A stretch of DNA of 64,000 nucleotides. It comes from Chloropicon primus. Lineage: Eukaryota > Chlorophyta > Chloropicophyceae > Chloropicales > Chloropicaceae. Shown here piece after piece: positions 37,276-47,260 of the stretch; positions within the stretch are counted from its first letter, which is position 1, and every line of letters starts with the position of its first letter. The stretch is taken from contig CP060754.1 of the NCBI GenBank assembly GCA_023205875.1, positions 62,001 through 126,000 of the forward strand, read 5' to 3'. The notes under the pieces are model-generated. The model was given only the letters and a program-made list of their open reading frames with translations, had not been told where the DNA came from and did not search any database. The position numbers and the translations under genes are program-made.

Positions 37276-40239
37276 ATGGCGGAGGGGACCAGCGTGAGTG
37301 CGCGGGTGCTGTACTCCAAGGACCCAGCGCACAAGAAGAGGAAGAGGTGGAAGGACGGGTTCCTGGTGGGAAGGCACGTGGGCGGTGACCGCGTCAACCT
37401 CAAGCTCCTCGACGAGACCGGCGTCGCCCTCTGCTCGAGGTCGGGTCTGAGGTGCCCCACGCGAGACGACCTGTGCGAGGACGAAGGGGTGGTCAGCAAG
37501 AGCTTCGGGTCGGGAGGGTTTCAGCTCCAGTTCGACGACTTTTGTGACCTCGAGGACGTCCCCGGGGCCAATGGCGCGGGCGCCGAGGGGGAGGAAGGGC
37601 AGGAGGTGGGGGTCCGGGGAGGGGGAAAGAAGACTGGACCGTACACGAACATGTATCAGAGGCGAGGTGCCGGGGCGGAGAACCTTCCGCCTGCAGCGGA
37701 CTCGCCAAAGGCACCGCAGGCCGTCCTTCTCGTCCAGAGGAAGGTCTTCAACAGGCCCAGGCAAGTGACCCAAGCAAAATCTGCCTTGAGCGAGAGGCGC
37801 GGAGTAGTGGGGCCAGGCCCGCCGAGCGGGGAGAGGGTCCCGGCAACTCTGGGGCGCTCCGCAACCGCCGAGGACGAGATTTTGGCACTCTTTCAGAGCA
37901 GTGGGGCATACCAGCCGCCACAGAGCCTGGCACAATCACAGAGATCAAACGACTCCCTGCAAGAACTCGTTTACAATCAGTACGAGGACGGGGTCGGAGG
38001 GGCGCACCACGTTCGCGGTCGTCGCCAGGTGAGGGAAGGCGGGGGGAGGGGCGGAGGCGATCGCAACGCCGAAAGGGGAGCATTCTCGGCCTACGCGGCG
38101 TCCGCTGGAGCTTCGAGCGGCGTCGGTGTCTCGGACTGGTCCACGAAGAAGCCCAAGTTGGCACAGAAATCATTCCAGGCTCCGAGGGTTGCCGGCAACG
38201 GCAATCCAGACCTTGGGGACGCGATGCCAGGACCGAGCCAGCCTGTGGGCAGAATCGCGAGCGTGGCAGCTTGCAGTCCTTTCTCTGGTCTGACATTTCA
38301 GGTGCTGAAGGATCGGCTGGTTGTTCCCACAAAGTTCGCTGGCGTCGCAGAGTACAAGAGAATCTGGATGGCCGCCCTCGTGGAAGAGGTTCAGCTGCAG
38401 TTGGGCGAGGTGAAAAATAAGCTACAGAACTTCAGCAAGTACGGCAAGGGCAAAAAGCCGTCCTGGATGGGTGTATGCAGAATAGCAAAGTATGAGAAAA
38501 AGCCAAGACCTGGAGAGGAGAGGGAGCCCCCCAAATATTTCATGATCTTTGACAAGAAGCCTTTCACGAAAGGCTGCGCCATGATGGACATGTGGATCCT
38601 AGGATCAGACTACGAGTCTTTGTGCACTTCACAGAAGCACGGGCTCCTTGTGAAATCTCTGTGGCATGGGCCGAGCTCGGACGACAAGCTTCAGATTGAG
38701 CCCCTGGGCAAGTTGCCGCCTCTTCACGACCAGCAATGGATTGCGATTCGTGGGCCAAACTTGCAATCAGAAGTCCAGATGATCGAGCTCTTCGACAAAT
38801 TGGAAGACCGCACATCTCCGCTCTTGAAGAACGTCATGGGAGGGACCGATGCGGAAGAGGCCAGCGCGTCAGGCCCTGCCGCGGAGCTCCCTGAAAGCTT
38901 TGCGGAGCTCTTCAATTTGAACAATTCTCAAGTCAGCTTCCTCAAGACTGCCTGGGCCAAGGCAACCAAGAAATCCAGCACGGAGACGATTTCGATTTTA
39001 CATGGACCCTTTGGCTCAGGAAAAACGACGGTGATCGTTGCCCTCGTGATCTTGCTGGTGAAGTATTCCAGCGAGCAGGTGAATGTGCTGATATCCGCGA
39101 ACACCAATGTCGCGGTGGACCATATCCTGAACGGGCTGATCAGGAAGGGCTTTGAAGATCTCGGGCGCATAGGATCAGTGCGAAAAATCGATCCAAAGCT
39201 TTTGAAGTACACCATTCACTCAAAGTTAGATTCAAGGAAAGAGGTCATGAAGGAACTGAAGGAGATGATAAAGGTGGCTTTGCCGTCAGACAGAGCATTT
39301 TATGAGGAAGAGCTCAGAGTTCTGCAAAACAAGACAAAAACAAAGAATCTCGAGAGCCTTAGCTGTGCCAGGGTTGTGGGGGTAACGTGCCATAGCTCGA
39401 CAAATTCTCTGCTGGATGATCGTAAGTTTGACATCGTTATCCTTGACGAGTGCTCACAGATCATAGAGCCGTTAAGCATGGTCCCCATTCTCAGGAGCAA
39501 GGCAAGCCACCTGATTGCTGTTGGCGACCCACACCAGCTGCCGCCTGTTGTGGCATCACCAGCGAGGTCCAGGAGTGGTGGCCCTACAATCTTCCGGCCT
39601 CTCTTCTCAAGACTTTTGCAGCTAGGCTACCCCTCCACGCTGCTTGACACGCAATACCGATGCCATCCTTGCCTCGGCAATCTGGCCAACATTTTATTCT
39701 ATGGTGGCAGATTGAAGAACGGCTGTTCTGAGGAGGACAGACAAAGCATGATCCCTGGGTGCCACCCTTTGGTCCTCTGTGACTGCAAGGGGAAAGATGA
39801 GTATCACCAAGGTGGAATTTTCAACGTCAAGGAAGCGAAGCTTTGCGTAGACATCTTTGAGAAGGTGGTGGGCTGGGGGATTCCGACACAGGAGATCGGC
39901 ATTCTCTGCTTCTACAGAGAGCAGGTCAACAGGGTGAGGCAACTGATTGAGGGCAAAGGGAACCAGGCAGCCTGTTTGATCGGAACAGTAGACTCTTTCC
40001 AGGGTAACGAGAAAAGCGTTATCATTCTCACGACGTGTAGCCCCCAGGGCGCCAGGCAGTCGAAGTTCTGCGCTGATGCGAATCGACTTAACGTCTCCCT
40101 CACAAGGGCAACCCACCACTTGATCATAGTCGGGTCCCGGAATGTGCTGTCATCTCAGAAGACTTGGTCGACCATCATATCCAGGGCACAGGTATTTGCA
40201 CCAGGCGAGCCCTTCCCGGTTTGTACGGAGGGAGTTTGA
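37276..40239 (+). CDS. ZGRF1: ZGRF1-like SF1 helicase with DUF2439 domain
   Basis: The protein has 987 residues from the ATG at 37276 and no introns. The N-terminal 75 residues fit DUF2439 (ARVLYSKDPAHKKRKRWKDG), shared by animal ZGRF1 and yeast Mte1. A downstream DEILALF peptide is often seen in this group. A disordered middle follows. The C-terminal half is a UPF1-like SF1 helicase: Walker A GPFGSGKTT (about 577-585), DECSQ (about 723-727), GDPHQLPPVV, LDTQYRCHP, GTVDSFQGNE and NVSLTRAT. ZGRF1 and Mte1 promote recombination repair and crosslink tolerance, so a nuclear genome-stability role is inferred. The zinc-finger GRF domain of ZGRF1 is not seen. Confidence 0.8.
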   Translation: MAEGTSVSARVLYSKDPAHKKRKRWKDGFLVGRHVGGDRVNLKLLDETGVALCSRSGLRCPTRDDLCEDEGVVSKSFGSGGFQLQFDDFCDLEDVPGANGAGAEGEEGQEVGVRGGGKKTGPYTNMYQRRGAGAENLPPAADSPKAPQAVLLVQRKVFNRPRQVTQAKSALSERRGVVGPGPPSGERVPATLGRSATAEDEILALFQSSGAYQPPQSLAQSQRSNDSLQELVYNQYEDGVGGAHHVRGRRQVREGGGRGGGDRNAERGAFSAYAASAGASSGVGVSDWSTKKPKLAQKSFQAPRVAGNGNPDLGDAMPGPSQPVGRIASVAACSPFSGLTFQVLKDRLVVPTKFAGVAEYKRIWMAALVEEVQLQLGEVKNKLQNFSKYGKGKKPSWMGVCRIAKYEKKPRPGEEREPPKYFMIFDKKPFTKGCAMMDMWILGSDYESLCTSQKHGLLVKSLWHGPSSDDKLQIEPLGKLPPLHDQQWIAIRGPNLQSEVQMIELFDKLEDRTSPLLKNVMGGTDAEEASASGPAAELPESFAELFNLNNSQVSFLKTAWAKATKKSSTETISILHGPFGSGKTTVIVALVILLVKYSSEQVNVLISANTNVAVDHILNGLIRKGFEDLGRIGSVRKIDPKLLKYTIHSKLDSRKEVMKELKEMIKVALPSDRAFYEEELRVLQNKTKTKNLESLSCARVVGVTCHSSTNSLLDDRKFDIVILDECSQIIEPLSMVPILRSKASHLIAVGDPHQLPPVVASPARSRSGGPTIFRPLFSRLLQLGYPSTLLDTQYRCHPCLGNLANILFYGGRLKNGCSEEDRQSMIPGCHPLVLCDCKGKDEYHQGGIFNVKEAKLCVDIFEKVVGWGIPTQEIGILCFYREQVNRVRQLIEGKGNQAACLIGTVDSFQGNEKSVIILTTCSPQGARQSKFCADANRLNVSLTRATHHLIIVGSRNVLSSQKTWSTIISRAQVFAPGEPFPVCTEGV

Positions 40240-40268
40240 ATTTTGTAAGAAAGGATGGATCATCACAA

Positions 40269-43200
40269 TCAATTACCCCTTCCACCACCACCTGTGCCCA
40301 GAAGTGGAGCTGGAAGAAGGGGGGTCGGAGGAGAAGAGGGCTTTCCCCTTCCCCTTCCCCTTCCCCGTCCCCGTCCCCGTCCCCGTCCCCTTCCTCCATG
40401 GTCAGTCCTCGCAAAGCCTTGGTCCCCGTTGTACCTTCCGCTTCTTCCCCTGCCCCCACTTTTGCGACCAATCCCCTGGTACTGGCCCGTAAATTCCCTA
40501 CGAGCTTGGTCTCCGCCCGCTTCGATTATCATCACCTCCCTGAGAGCAGCCATAGAGTCGGTCAATCTGGCAGGCATGTCGGCATCCCAAGACCTCTCGA
40601 TCAGGAAGGCAAACGTTTCACTCAAGCGACCCCTCAAACACTTGATGTAAGTCGCATACATCTGAGGTACCAGGTACTTCAGCCAACCATCAATAATGAG
40701 GATGGAATTTATGCAGCCGTCCTCTCCGACAGGGGCTTGCTCCACTTGCAGGTCCATGGCAACTACGCACAAAGCAAGGAAGGGAAGTTCAGTGACTGCG
40801 CTCACATTAAGCCCGCGATCGTTCCTCGTCACTTCCCCAAACGCAAAAATTGGGTCGGCCTCCTCCTCGGTGCGCTTGGACGTGCTCCTGTTGGACACTA
40901 TGGATTGCTTGTGTATTCTGACTACTTCCCCTCGCTTTGTCATGAGCGAAGGCTTCATTTTGTCTTTCTGTTTTGCAACCCGCTCAAGTTCCAATCTCTT
41001 CATGTAGCCTATTTGAGGATAATAGCCACAGCCAAGCACAGACCTTTCTAGACCAGTTACACAGAATGTGGAGGACTCTCCGAGATTACGTATCACCTTT
41101 GCGTCCCTCAATCCACCCGCGATCTGCGTCCTCATGCCGTCCACCATCCTCAGTGTACCCTGCGAGAGAAAGTTCTGATTACAGAACTTCCATGCGTATC
41201 CTTTTTTCTCTGCTTTTCTCCACCCATTAAATGCAGCCACTGCTGCCAAGTGGTCACTCGAGGGCACTCCAACAGCAAATGCGTTCCTTGCTTTGTCCGC
41301 CTCGGTTCTCGCAGCCTGCTGGACTGGAAAAACCCACGGTAAGCGGTACGCAGAGAAACATGCTGACGTCAAAACATTGTCCAGACAACCAAAAATGATA
41401 CTGTACAATAGGAGCTTCCCGAGCTGTGGCGGCAATGGAAGGCTTGCAAGGTGCTTGCCAAGCACGGTCAGTTTCTCCCCAGGTAGCAAGGCCCCTATCG
41501 TCTCCAACAATTCTAACGCTTGCTGGACCGCTTCAGGCACAGGGGGCTCCAAGGCCCGAGAAAGGAAGGTCTTCACTGTTGAGTCGCCTGAGTTCGTGGT
41601 TTGGGTCACAGGCAGTCCGTTGCTCTCCATCACTTTGATCTGAAGGCAAACTTCTTCTAGCGGACTTCTCTTGAGCTCAGGAATCTGGAAATCCAAAAGG
41701 GAGTCGCTTCTGCTCGTGGAGTAAATATGAAAGCAGACTCCTGGCTGACACCTCCCGGCTCGGCCCTTTCGCTGCTTCTCGCTCGCACGACTTGTCCAGG
41801 AGCTCAACAGAGTTGACACCCCGGTGTACGGATCATAGGATTTCTCCTTGTGTCTTCCGCTGTTGATCACATACACGATGTCGTCGATGGTGATAGCGGT
41901 TTCAGCTATGTTTGTTGCAAGCACTACCTTTCGCTGCCCCTTTGGCGGTTTTTGAAACACTTTCCTCTGCTCGGGAACGGGAACCATCGAGTGCAGAGGG
42001 AGAACCGCGAGGCCATCCCCCAAGGAACTGCTTTCGAGCAGATTCTTTAATCTGATGATCTCATCCCAACCAGGGAGAAAGACAAGTATGGCCCCTTTGC
42101 TGTTCTCCACGTCAAAGCTCTGGTCCTCCTCAAGGAATGATATCAATTCGACAATGATTTTCAAATCAACCTCATCTTGGTCTATTGATAACTGGTACTG
42201 ATTCAGCATGGAAGCTGTTTCGCTCTGCTTATTTCTGTCCTTTCTTGACTCCTCTTCCCTCGAAATCAGCATCTCTGCAAGATCGTGGTGCCCGAATTTA
42301 CAAGCCCAATCCTTGGCCTTCCCCTTGCCATCCTTGCTTGCGAGTCCCAGGTCTGCCCCGTGCTCTATCAGGACCGTGCATACGTCAGTCCTTCCCTTCC
42401 CAGCCGCTACCATCAGCGCGGTAGCTCCTGTCGTGTTGTGCACGGCATTCACATAGGGGGCACTCCCTGTGGCTCCCTCCACCGCACCCGCCAATGCCTC
42501 CCCCATCAGTTCCTCGAATGCCTCATCCGTTCCCGCAATGAAAGCGTTCATCATGGCCCGCTCCAGCTCCGGAGGAGCAGCCATCTCACTGCTGACGCCA
42601 CCGGCCTTCGCAAACCCCACGAACTTCAAGACATCCTCAAGATAAAATTGCTCGACAGGGTACATGAAGCCCTCCACTTGGATTGTCGGGCAGTTCCCAA
42701 AGTACGAGGACAGCAAGTCGATCTGGAGTGTCGCGCTCATCAGGACCACCTTCATGTTCGGGTTCAAGGGCAAGATGTCCCTGAGTATGATCAGAATAAA
42801 GTCAACAAACCTATCCCTCTCGTGAATCTCGTCCACGACGAGGTGGGTCAACCCCTCCACGAGCCCTTCGGATTGGTTCCGAGCATCATCTGCCCTGAAA
42901 TGCCCCTTCTGCACCAGTTGTCTCAACAAGACACCGTTCGTGCACAGCACAATGGAGCTCTGGGGCGTCCCCTTCTTCTCCAATCGAATCGAGTAGCCCA
43001 CGCTCTGGCCTATGCTCTCCCCTCTCTCAGAGGCTATCCTCTCCGCGACAGATATTGCAGAAATTCTTCTGGGCTGGGTGCACACGACGCGGCAAGGTTT
43101 TCCCTCCTCCCAGCAACTCTCCGCGATGATCTGAGGAACCTGCGTCGTCTTTCCACACCCTGTCTCCCCTGCAAGCAGCACGATCTGGTTGTTCCTGACC

Positions 43201-44048
43201 AGATCCAAAATCTCCCGCTTCCTGGCGGAGATGGGCAAGGCCTCCCTCGTCCTTTGGACCGCGGCGCACCTCCGTTCCTTCCTCCTGAGCCGGAGAGCCT
43301 CGAGCTCCGCAGCCACTTTCTCTGTGCTCCACAACTCTGCCCTGTTGCCCCCCCCTTTCCTCTTGCCCTTTCTGGACGCGTGCTTCTTGTGATGATTGTA
43401 CTCGGAGGTCATCTGCAACTCCGCACTATTGAAGAGCTCCTGCGCAGAGGGAGGGTGCTTCTGCAGGAGGTCCCTCAAGACCTGCAAGGATGACTCGTGC
43501 AGCTCAAACTTCTTCTCAATGCTGTCCTTCGTTGTTAGGGTCCTGTACTTGGTCAGGCGCAGGAACCGCTTCTCGCCCTTCCCCGTCGACTTGCTCTTGA
43601 ATCCATACTTCTTGCTCTCCGCGTGTATGAACTTTCTCTGCAAGTTGCTCAGGTCTCGAGGGAAGAGGTACTCCTGAGCTTTCGACTTCTGGAACGCCTT
43701 GAATATATTGATCAACTCGATCCTGAAGTCTTCCTCCGCCTGCTTTACTGGCACCTGCTCTGGTGGTGCCTCTGTTGCCTTGGCTTTGACCTTTTTCTTC
43801 CCAGTCTTGGCCTTGTCATTGCCCTGCCTGCCTTGCGTTGTCTCGCGGTCGCCCTTGTCTGGCTTCTCCTCCACTGAACCTGAACTCGCTTCCCTTTTCT
43901 CCGCGGACGAGAGGTTGAGGCACGCCAGAAGGCTGAAGTCCACCCCTTGCGGCGGGCTGTCCTCGTCGCTCGTGTCGTCACTCGACGACTCCTGCCCCCC
44001 ACCTGCCGTCCTGTCGAACAGAAGGTTGAACGAACCAGACTGCGCCAT
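40269..44048 (-). CDS. R3H-DEAH RNA helicase with ankyrin insertion (YTHDC2/NIH type)
   Basis: The protein has 1259 residues, start ATG 44048, with no introns. An R3H domain (about 108-166) precedes RecA-like domain 1 with GETGCGKTT (294-302), DEIH (406-409) and SAT (about 438-440). An ankyrin pair (about 540-600; GATALMVAAGKGRTDVCTVL) is inserted before RecA-like domain 2 (VFLPGWDEI, VLATNIAETAITIDD, QRKGRAGR). HA2 and OB-fold domains and an RG-repeat tail follow. This order is shared by animal YTHDC2 and plant NIH-type helicases. No YTH m6A-binding domain is present, as in plants. An RNA 3'-5' helicase role is expected. Its stop is 29 bp from the ZGRF1-like stop. Confidence 0.85.
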   Translation of the reverse strand: MAQSGSFNLLFDRTAGGGQESSSDDTSDEDSPPQGVDFSLLACLNLSSAEKREASSGSVEEKPDKGDRETTQGRQGNDKAKTGKKKVKAKATEAPPEQVPVKQAEEDFRIELINIFKAFQKSKAQEYLFPRDLSNLQRKFIHAESKKYGFKSKSTGKGEKRFLRLTKYRTLTTKDSIEKKFELHESSLQVLRDLLQKHPPSAQELFNSAELQMTSEYNHHKKHASRKGKRKGGGNRAELWSTEKVAAELEALRLRRKERRCAAVQRTREALPISARKREILDLVRNNQIVLLAGETGCGKTTQVPQIIAESCWEEGKPCRVVCTQPRRISAISVAERIASERGESIGQSVGYSIRLEKKGTPQSSIVLCTNGVLLRQLVQKGHFRADDARNQSEGLVEGLTHLVVDEIHERDRFVDFILIILRDILPLNPNMKVVLMSATLQIDLLSSYFGNCPTIQVEGFMYPVEQFYLEDVLKFVGFAKAGGVSSEMAAPPELERAMMNAFIAGTDEAFEELMGEALAGAVEGATGSAPYVNAVHNTTGATALMVAAGKGRTDVCTVLIEHGADLGLASKDGKGKAKDWACKFGHHDLAEMLISREEESRKDRNKQSETASMLNQYQLSIDQDEVDLKIIVELISFLEEDQSFDVENSKGAILVFLPGWDEIIRLKNLLESSSLGDGLAVLPLHSMVPVPEQRKVFQKPPKGQRKVVLATNIAETAITIDDIVYVINSGRHKEKSYDPYTGVSTLLSSWTSRASEKQRKGRAGRCQPGVCFHIYSTSRSDSLLDFQIPELKRSPLEEVCLQIKVMESNGLPVTQTTNSGDSTVKTFLSRALEPPVPEAVQQALELLETIGALLPGEKLTVLGKHLASLPLPPQLGKLLLYSIIFGCLDNVLTSACFSAYRLPWVFPVQQAARTEADKARNAFAVGVPSSDHLAAVAAFNGWRKAEKKGYAWKFCNQNFLSQGTLRMVDGMRTQIAGGLRDAKVIRNLGESSTFCVTGLERSVLGCGYYPQIGYMKRLELERVAKQKDKMKPSLMTKRGEVVRIHKQSIVSNRSTSKRTEEEADPIFAFGEVTRNDRGLNVSAVTELPFLALCVVAMDLQVEQAPVGEDGCINSILIIDGWLKYLVPQMYATYIKCLRGRLSETFAFLIERSWDADMPARLTDSMAALREVMIIEAGGDQARREFTGQYQGIGRKSGGRGRSGRYNGDQGFARTDHGGRGRGRGRGRGRGRGRGKPSSPPTPLLPAPLLGTGGGGRGN
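40345..40394. repeat. CCCCTT/CCCCGT hexamer array in the helicase tail
   Basis: About eight hexamers encode the RG-repeat tail of the DEAH helicase on the minus strand. The unit is a multiple of three. Confidence 0.75.
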
Positions 44049-44169
44049 CCTTGAGTCCGTTTCGGCCTGCGTCTCCTGCGTCGAGATCTAGGGCCTCCGT
44101 GTTCGGTAGAAGGGACGAGGGAGAAGGCTGGTCGAATTTTAGGTTTTACAGAATAAACATTAATTTTTA

Positions 44170-45879
44170 TTAGTCGGCCAGTGGATTCTCTGTCGTGATC
44201 TCCTCGTCCTGCTCTTCCTCCCCAGCGGCAGCCTTCCACACATCAGCGGTCCTCTGCCACAGGGCAGCCTGGACCTTGGCGAAACCCAAAAGCATAGTGG
44301 CCATATCAGCCTTCTTCTCCACAACAAACCTCGCGACCTCCTCCTTGTTCCTCTCGGCGATCCTCTCGCACTCCTCGTGGGCCGCCTTCTTGGCCTTCTC
44401 CAGCGCTTCTATGTCGAGCTGGAGCTCGTGAACCTTCCGCGTCTTTCCCTTGTCTCCACCAAGCTTCCCCGCGGACTTGGCCTCGAGCTTCGCCACCTGC
44501 TGTTGCTTGTTCGTCATCTCGTTGCAGAGGGTCTGATAGGTGAGGGTGGCCTGGTCTCTCTCCCTCAAGGCGGTCAGGGCCGCGGGCATCAGGCCCAAGT
44601 AGTCGTGAATATGGCTGAGCTGGGCGGCGGTGTTCTCCGTGGCACTCCTCACCAAGCGGCTCATCCTAACGCATTGCGTTCCCGTGCTCTTCAGGTGAGC
44701 AGAGATCTCTCTGATGTGCTCTCCGCTCTCGCTGTACTTCCCGTCCCTGTTGCCCTCCTCCTCCTCGAACTTGGAGGTCTTGATGGCAGACAGGCCAAAG
44801 TCTCCAAAGGCATCGGCGACCTTCTCCATTCTCTTGATCATGAACTCGGCCTCGGAGGAAGCCTCGGCGAGGACCACCTGGAGGTCCTTGACCTTCTGCT
44901 TCTCCTCCACAAGGTCCTCGTGGGGGTCCATGTCGAGCTTGGCCTTGTCGTCCATGTTGGTCTTGTTCTTGAACTTCTGCTTGAACTCCTTGAAGCCTCT
45001 GATGAGGTTTGTGCCGTCCCTCTTGGACACGGCCTCGTCCGTCGTAGGGATGCTGCTCTCGTTGCCCATGAGCTGCTTTGGCAGGTTGGTCAGGCCAGCC
45101 TTCCAGCCGGCGTTCTCCATCTCCTTCCACTCCCCGCACGAGGAGATGTCGCCCTCCCACTCTAGGAACAACTGGAGCTCCCTGCTTCTCGACAGGACGG
45201 GGTGCTTGCCAAGCTTCTGCAAGTACTTTTGCAAGGCCACCCTTCTCACTTCGATGAACTCGGTGGAGTGAAGCTTGCCCTCCACAACGTTCTTGTCCGG
45301 CCTGGGGGGGATGAAGTAACCCCTGTGCGACTTCCTCAGCCTGTCCGCCAGAGCGACGAACTCCTTGAACCTGCGCCTCACGACGAGCTCCTTCCTCTTG
45401 TACTCGGGCAGAGTCGTCCGGCTCTCGATCTTGTAGCTGACGAAAGTCGAGCCGATCAGGCTGTCCTTCTCGGGCTGCTTCATGGGGTCGCTCACCGTGA
45501 TCTCGAAATTGGAGCTCCTCTCCGAGGTCTTGACCTCCGTCGCGTCCGCTCCTTGCATCTCGGGCTCGGCCTCCTTCACGGGCTCCGGGTCCGCCAGGCT
45601 CGTCTCCTCCTCCGCAGGGGCCGCGTCGAACGTCACGGTGTCCTCGTAGCTCGGAGGCGCCAGCTCGTCGTACGAGGCCATCGCCTCCACGGACGGCGTG
45701 TCCTCCGAACCGAAGGGCACGTCGCTCATTCCGCTCTCCGCGAGCTTGTCGCTCAGCGGGTCCACGTCCACCACCGCCGTCGTCGCGGCCTCCTTCGCCG
45801 CACCCCCCAGGTCCTTCACCGCTCCCGCCGCATCCCCCACCGCCTCCGTCGCCATATCAAACGGGTTCTCTGAGTCCAT
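44170..45879 (-). CDS. PX-BAR sorting nexin (SNX1/SNX2-like)
   Basis: The start is the ATG at 45879, giving 569 residues. An acidic N-terminus includes a PPSY motif (about 75-78) that could bind WW domains. The PX domain spans about 124-242 with phosphoinositide-binding features: the basic-aromatic motif VVRRRFKEF, the proline loop PPRPDKN and a following VRRVALQKYL helix. A long helical BAR domain occupies about 300-560. SNX1/2-type proteins form the membrane-bending part of retromer at endosomes. The last 20 residues are acidic. A minus-strand TGTAA (TTACA) lies about 20 bp after the stop. There is no intron. Confidence 0.85.
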   Translation of the reverse strand: MDSENPFDMATEAVGDAAGAVKDLGGAAKEAATTAVVDVDPLSDKLAESGMSDVPFGSEDTPSVEAMASYDELAPPSYEDTVTFDAAPAEEETSLADPEPVKEAEPEMQGADATEVKTSERSSNFEITVSDPMKQPEKDSLIGSTFVSYKIESRTTLPEYKRKELVVRRRFKEFVALADRLRKSHRGYFIPPRPDKNVVEGKLHSTEFIEVRRVALQKYLQKLGKHPVLSRSRELQLFLEWEGDISSCGEWKEMENAGWKAGLTNLPKQLMGNESSIPTTDEAVSKRDGTNLIRGFKEFKQKFKNKTNMDDKAKLDMDPHEDLVEEKQKVKDLQVVLAEASSEAEFMIKRMEKVADAFGDFGLSAIKTSKFEEEEGNRDGKYSESGEHIREISAHLKSTGTQCVRMSRLVRSATENTAAQLSHIHDYLGLMPAALTALRERDQATLTYQTLCNEMTNKQQQVAKLEAKSAGKLGGDKGKTRKVHELQLDIEALEKAKKAAHEECERIAERNKEEVARFVVEKKADMATMLLGFAKVQAALWQRTADVWKAAAGEEEQDEEITTENPLAD

Positions 45880-46149
45880 CTCAATCAAACAATCAAAAGT
45901 GTCTCCCACCTAAAGCAAAAGGAAAAGCAAGAGTCCCCCCCCCAAAAAAAACAAAAAGAAAACCTATTGCGTTCTCTCTCGCGCACACCCCACCACTTTG
46001 TGTTGGTTCGTTCCCCCAGCAAGCACACACTCCCTCCCTCGTCCGTGGTGCGTCCTGTCTGTGTGTCGTAGGTGTCGGTGTCTCCCTCGGTGACGCCGCT
46101 CTTCTCCCCTTTTTTGGGAAGGCTGAGGAAAACCTAAGCCAGCTCAACG

Positions 46150-46184
46150 CCGCTGGTGGTCAGCGGAAATATTAAATATTTCCG
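46150..46184. repeat. Two adjoining perfect inverted repeats
   Basis: CCGCTG and CAGCGG flank a 5-nt loop (46150-46166). The last three bases of this hairpin begin a second one: CGGAAATATT, one A, and its exact reverse complement (46164-46184). The second is an A+T-rich palindrome, rare in this GC-rich sequence. Confidence 0.75.
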
Positions 46185-46810
46185 AGAGAAAGGAGAGCAG
46201 AGGAAGAGGGAGAGATGAGGATGGGATGAACAACAGACACAAGACTAGAGTGATGCAGGAACCATAGATGAGAGGAGCCACACGAATACACGAATACACA
46301 AATAATACGTACACAAGTGGGTTGGCAAGCACCGACCTGCCTGACCCTGCGGGCAGACAAGTCGGACAAGTCGGTTTAGGAGCCTGGGCTTGACTTTTGT
46401 AACAAGACACGGCGAGAGGGGGCCTCGTGCTGCAGCAGGAAGCCGAGATCCGAGATCCGAGATCCATGCGTGCTCTCGCCAGGCTGCAGCGGCGAACGAG
46501 AGAAAGAAACCAGGGAGGAAACCAAAAAGGAGAGGAAAGTCAGTTGGCGCTGCTGCTCCAAGTCGTCGCTCGTTTGTGTTCGTGTTTGTTGGGTATCAGG
46601 GTGTTGGAAACAAGCACAGCGAGGTCGTCAAGTCTGAGAATGCAACCCCACGAAATAGGTCTCCATTGCGTTCACTGTTGGCACAGCGTATAACACGTGT
46701 AAACACAAAGGAGTTTGCAGTGCTAATGGTAAATGTGCCGCGGCATTATTCGGTATCGATCTGAAGCAGCAGCAACAAGAACTTACCGATCGGAGCCAGT
46801 ACTCTAAGCC

Positions 46811-46886
46811 GAGGCTCAGCACTGTGCTGACCGTGCGCCTCCCCCCGCCTCCGCCACGAGGCTCAGCACTGTGCTGACCGTGCGCC
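46811..46886. repeat. 29-bp direct repeat carrying a palindrome
   Basis: Two exact copies (46811-46839 and 46858-46886) start 47 bp apart. Each contains CAGCAC-T-GTGCTG, a perfect 6-bp inverted repeat, followed by ACCGTGCGCC. Confidence 0.8.
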
Positions 46887-47260
46887 CGCAAACGAGCGCG
46901 AGTGTGACCACCTCCCCCCCTTGAGGTCGGCTCAGCAGTCCGGTCGCGTCCCCGCCACGTCGCCCTTCCGCCATCGACCGCGATTCCCCAACCCTGACCC
47001 CCCCACGGCTCTCTCTCCCTCCCTCCCTCCCTCCCTGGGAGAGAAAGAGAGAGAGAGAGAGAAAGAGAGAGCCGCCCGCGCCGAGCCGCCTTTGGTCGAC
47101 CTCCCCTCCTCTCCTACTGGTACTGCCTAGATTTCCTCTGATCCCAAGGAAAGGTTTTCCATCATCTGTCGGGGCCAAGGCGAGGAGGCAGGAGGCGATG
47201 GCCTTGAAGGAAGGGAAGGTGTGTGTGTGTTGAAGGGCGATTGCTCAAGTGCTGCTCGCC

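Larger units (their letters stand above)
45880..47260. other. 1.4-kb spacer with hairpins and direct repeats
   Basis: No protein gene is recognised; the ORFs are short and low complexity. The spacer contains two adjoining hairpins (46150-46184), a GATCCGA triplet repeat (about 46446-46464), a duplicated ACAAGTCGG, a 29-bp direct repeat with an internal palindrome (46811-46886), CCCTCC and GAGA arrays (about 47008-47070), and a GT run (47219-47230). An unannotated RNA gene is possible. Confidence 0.5.
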
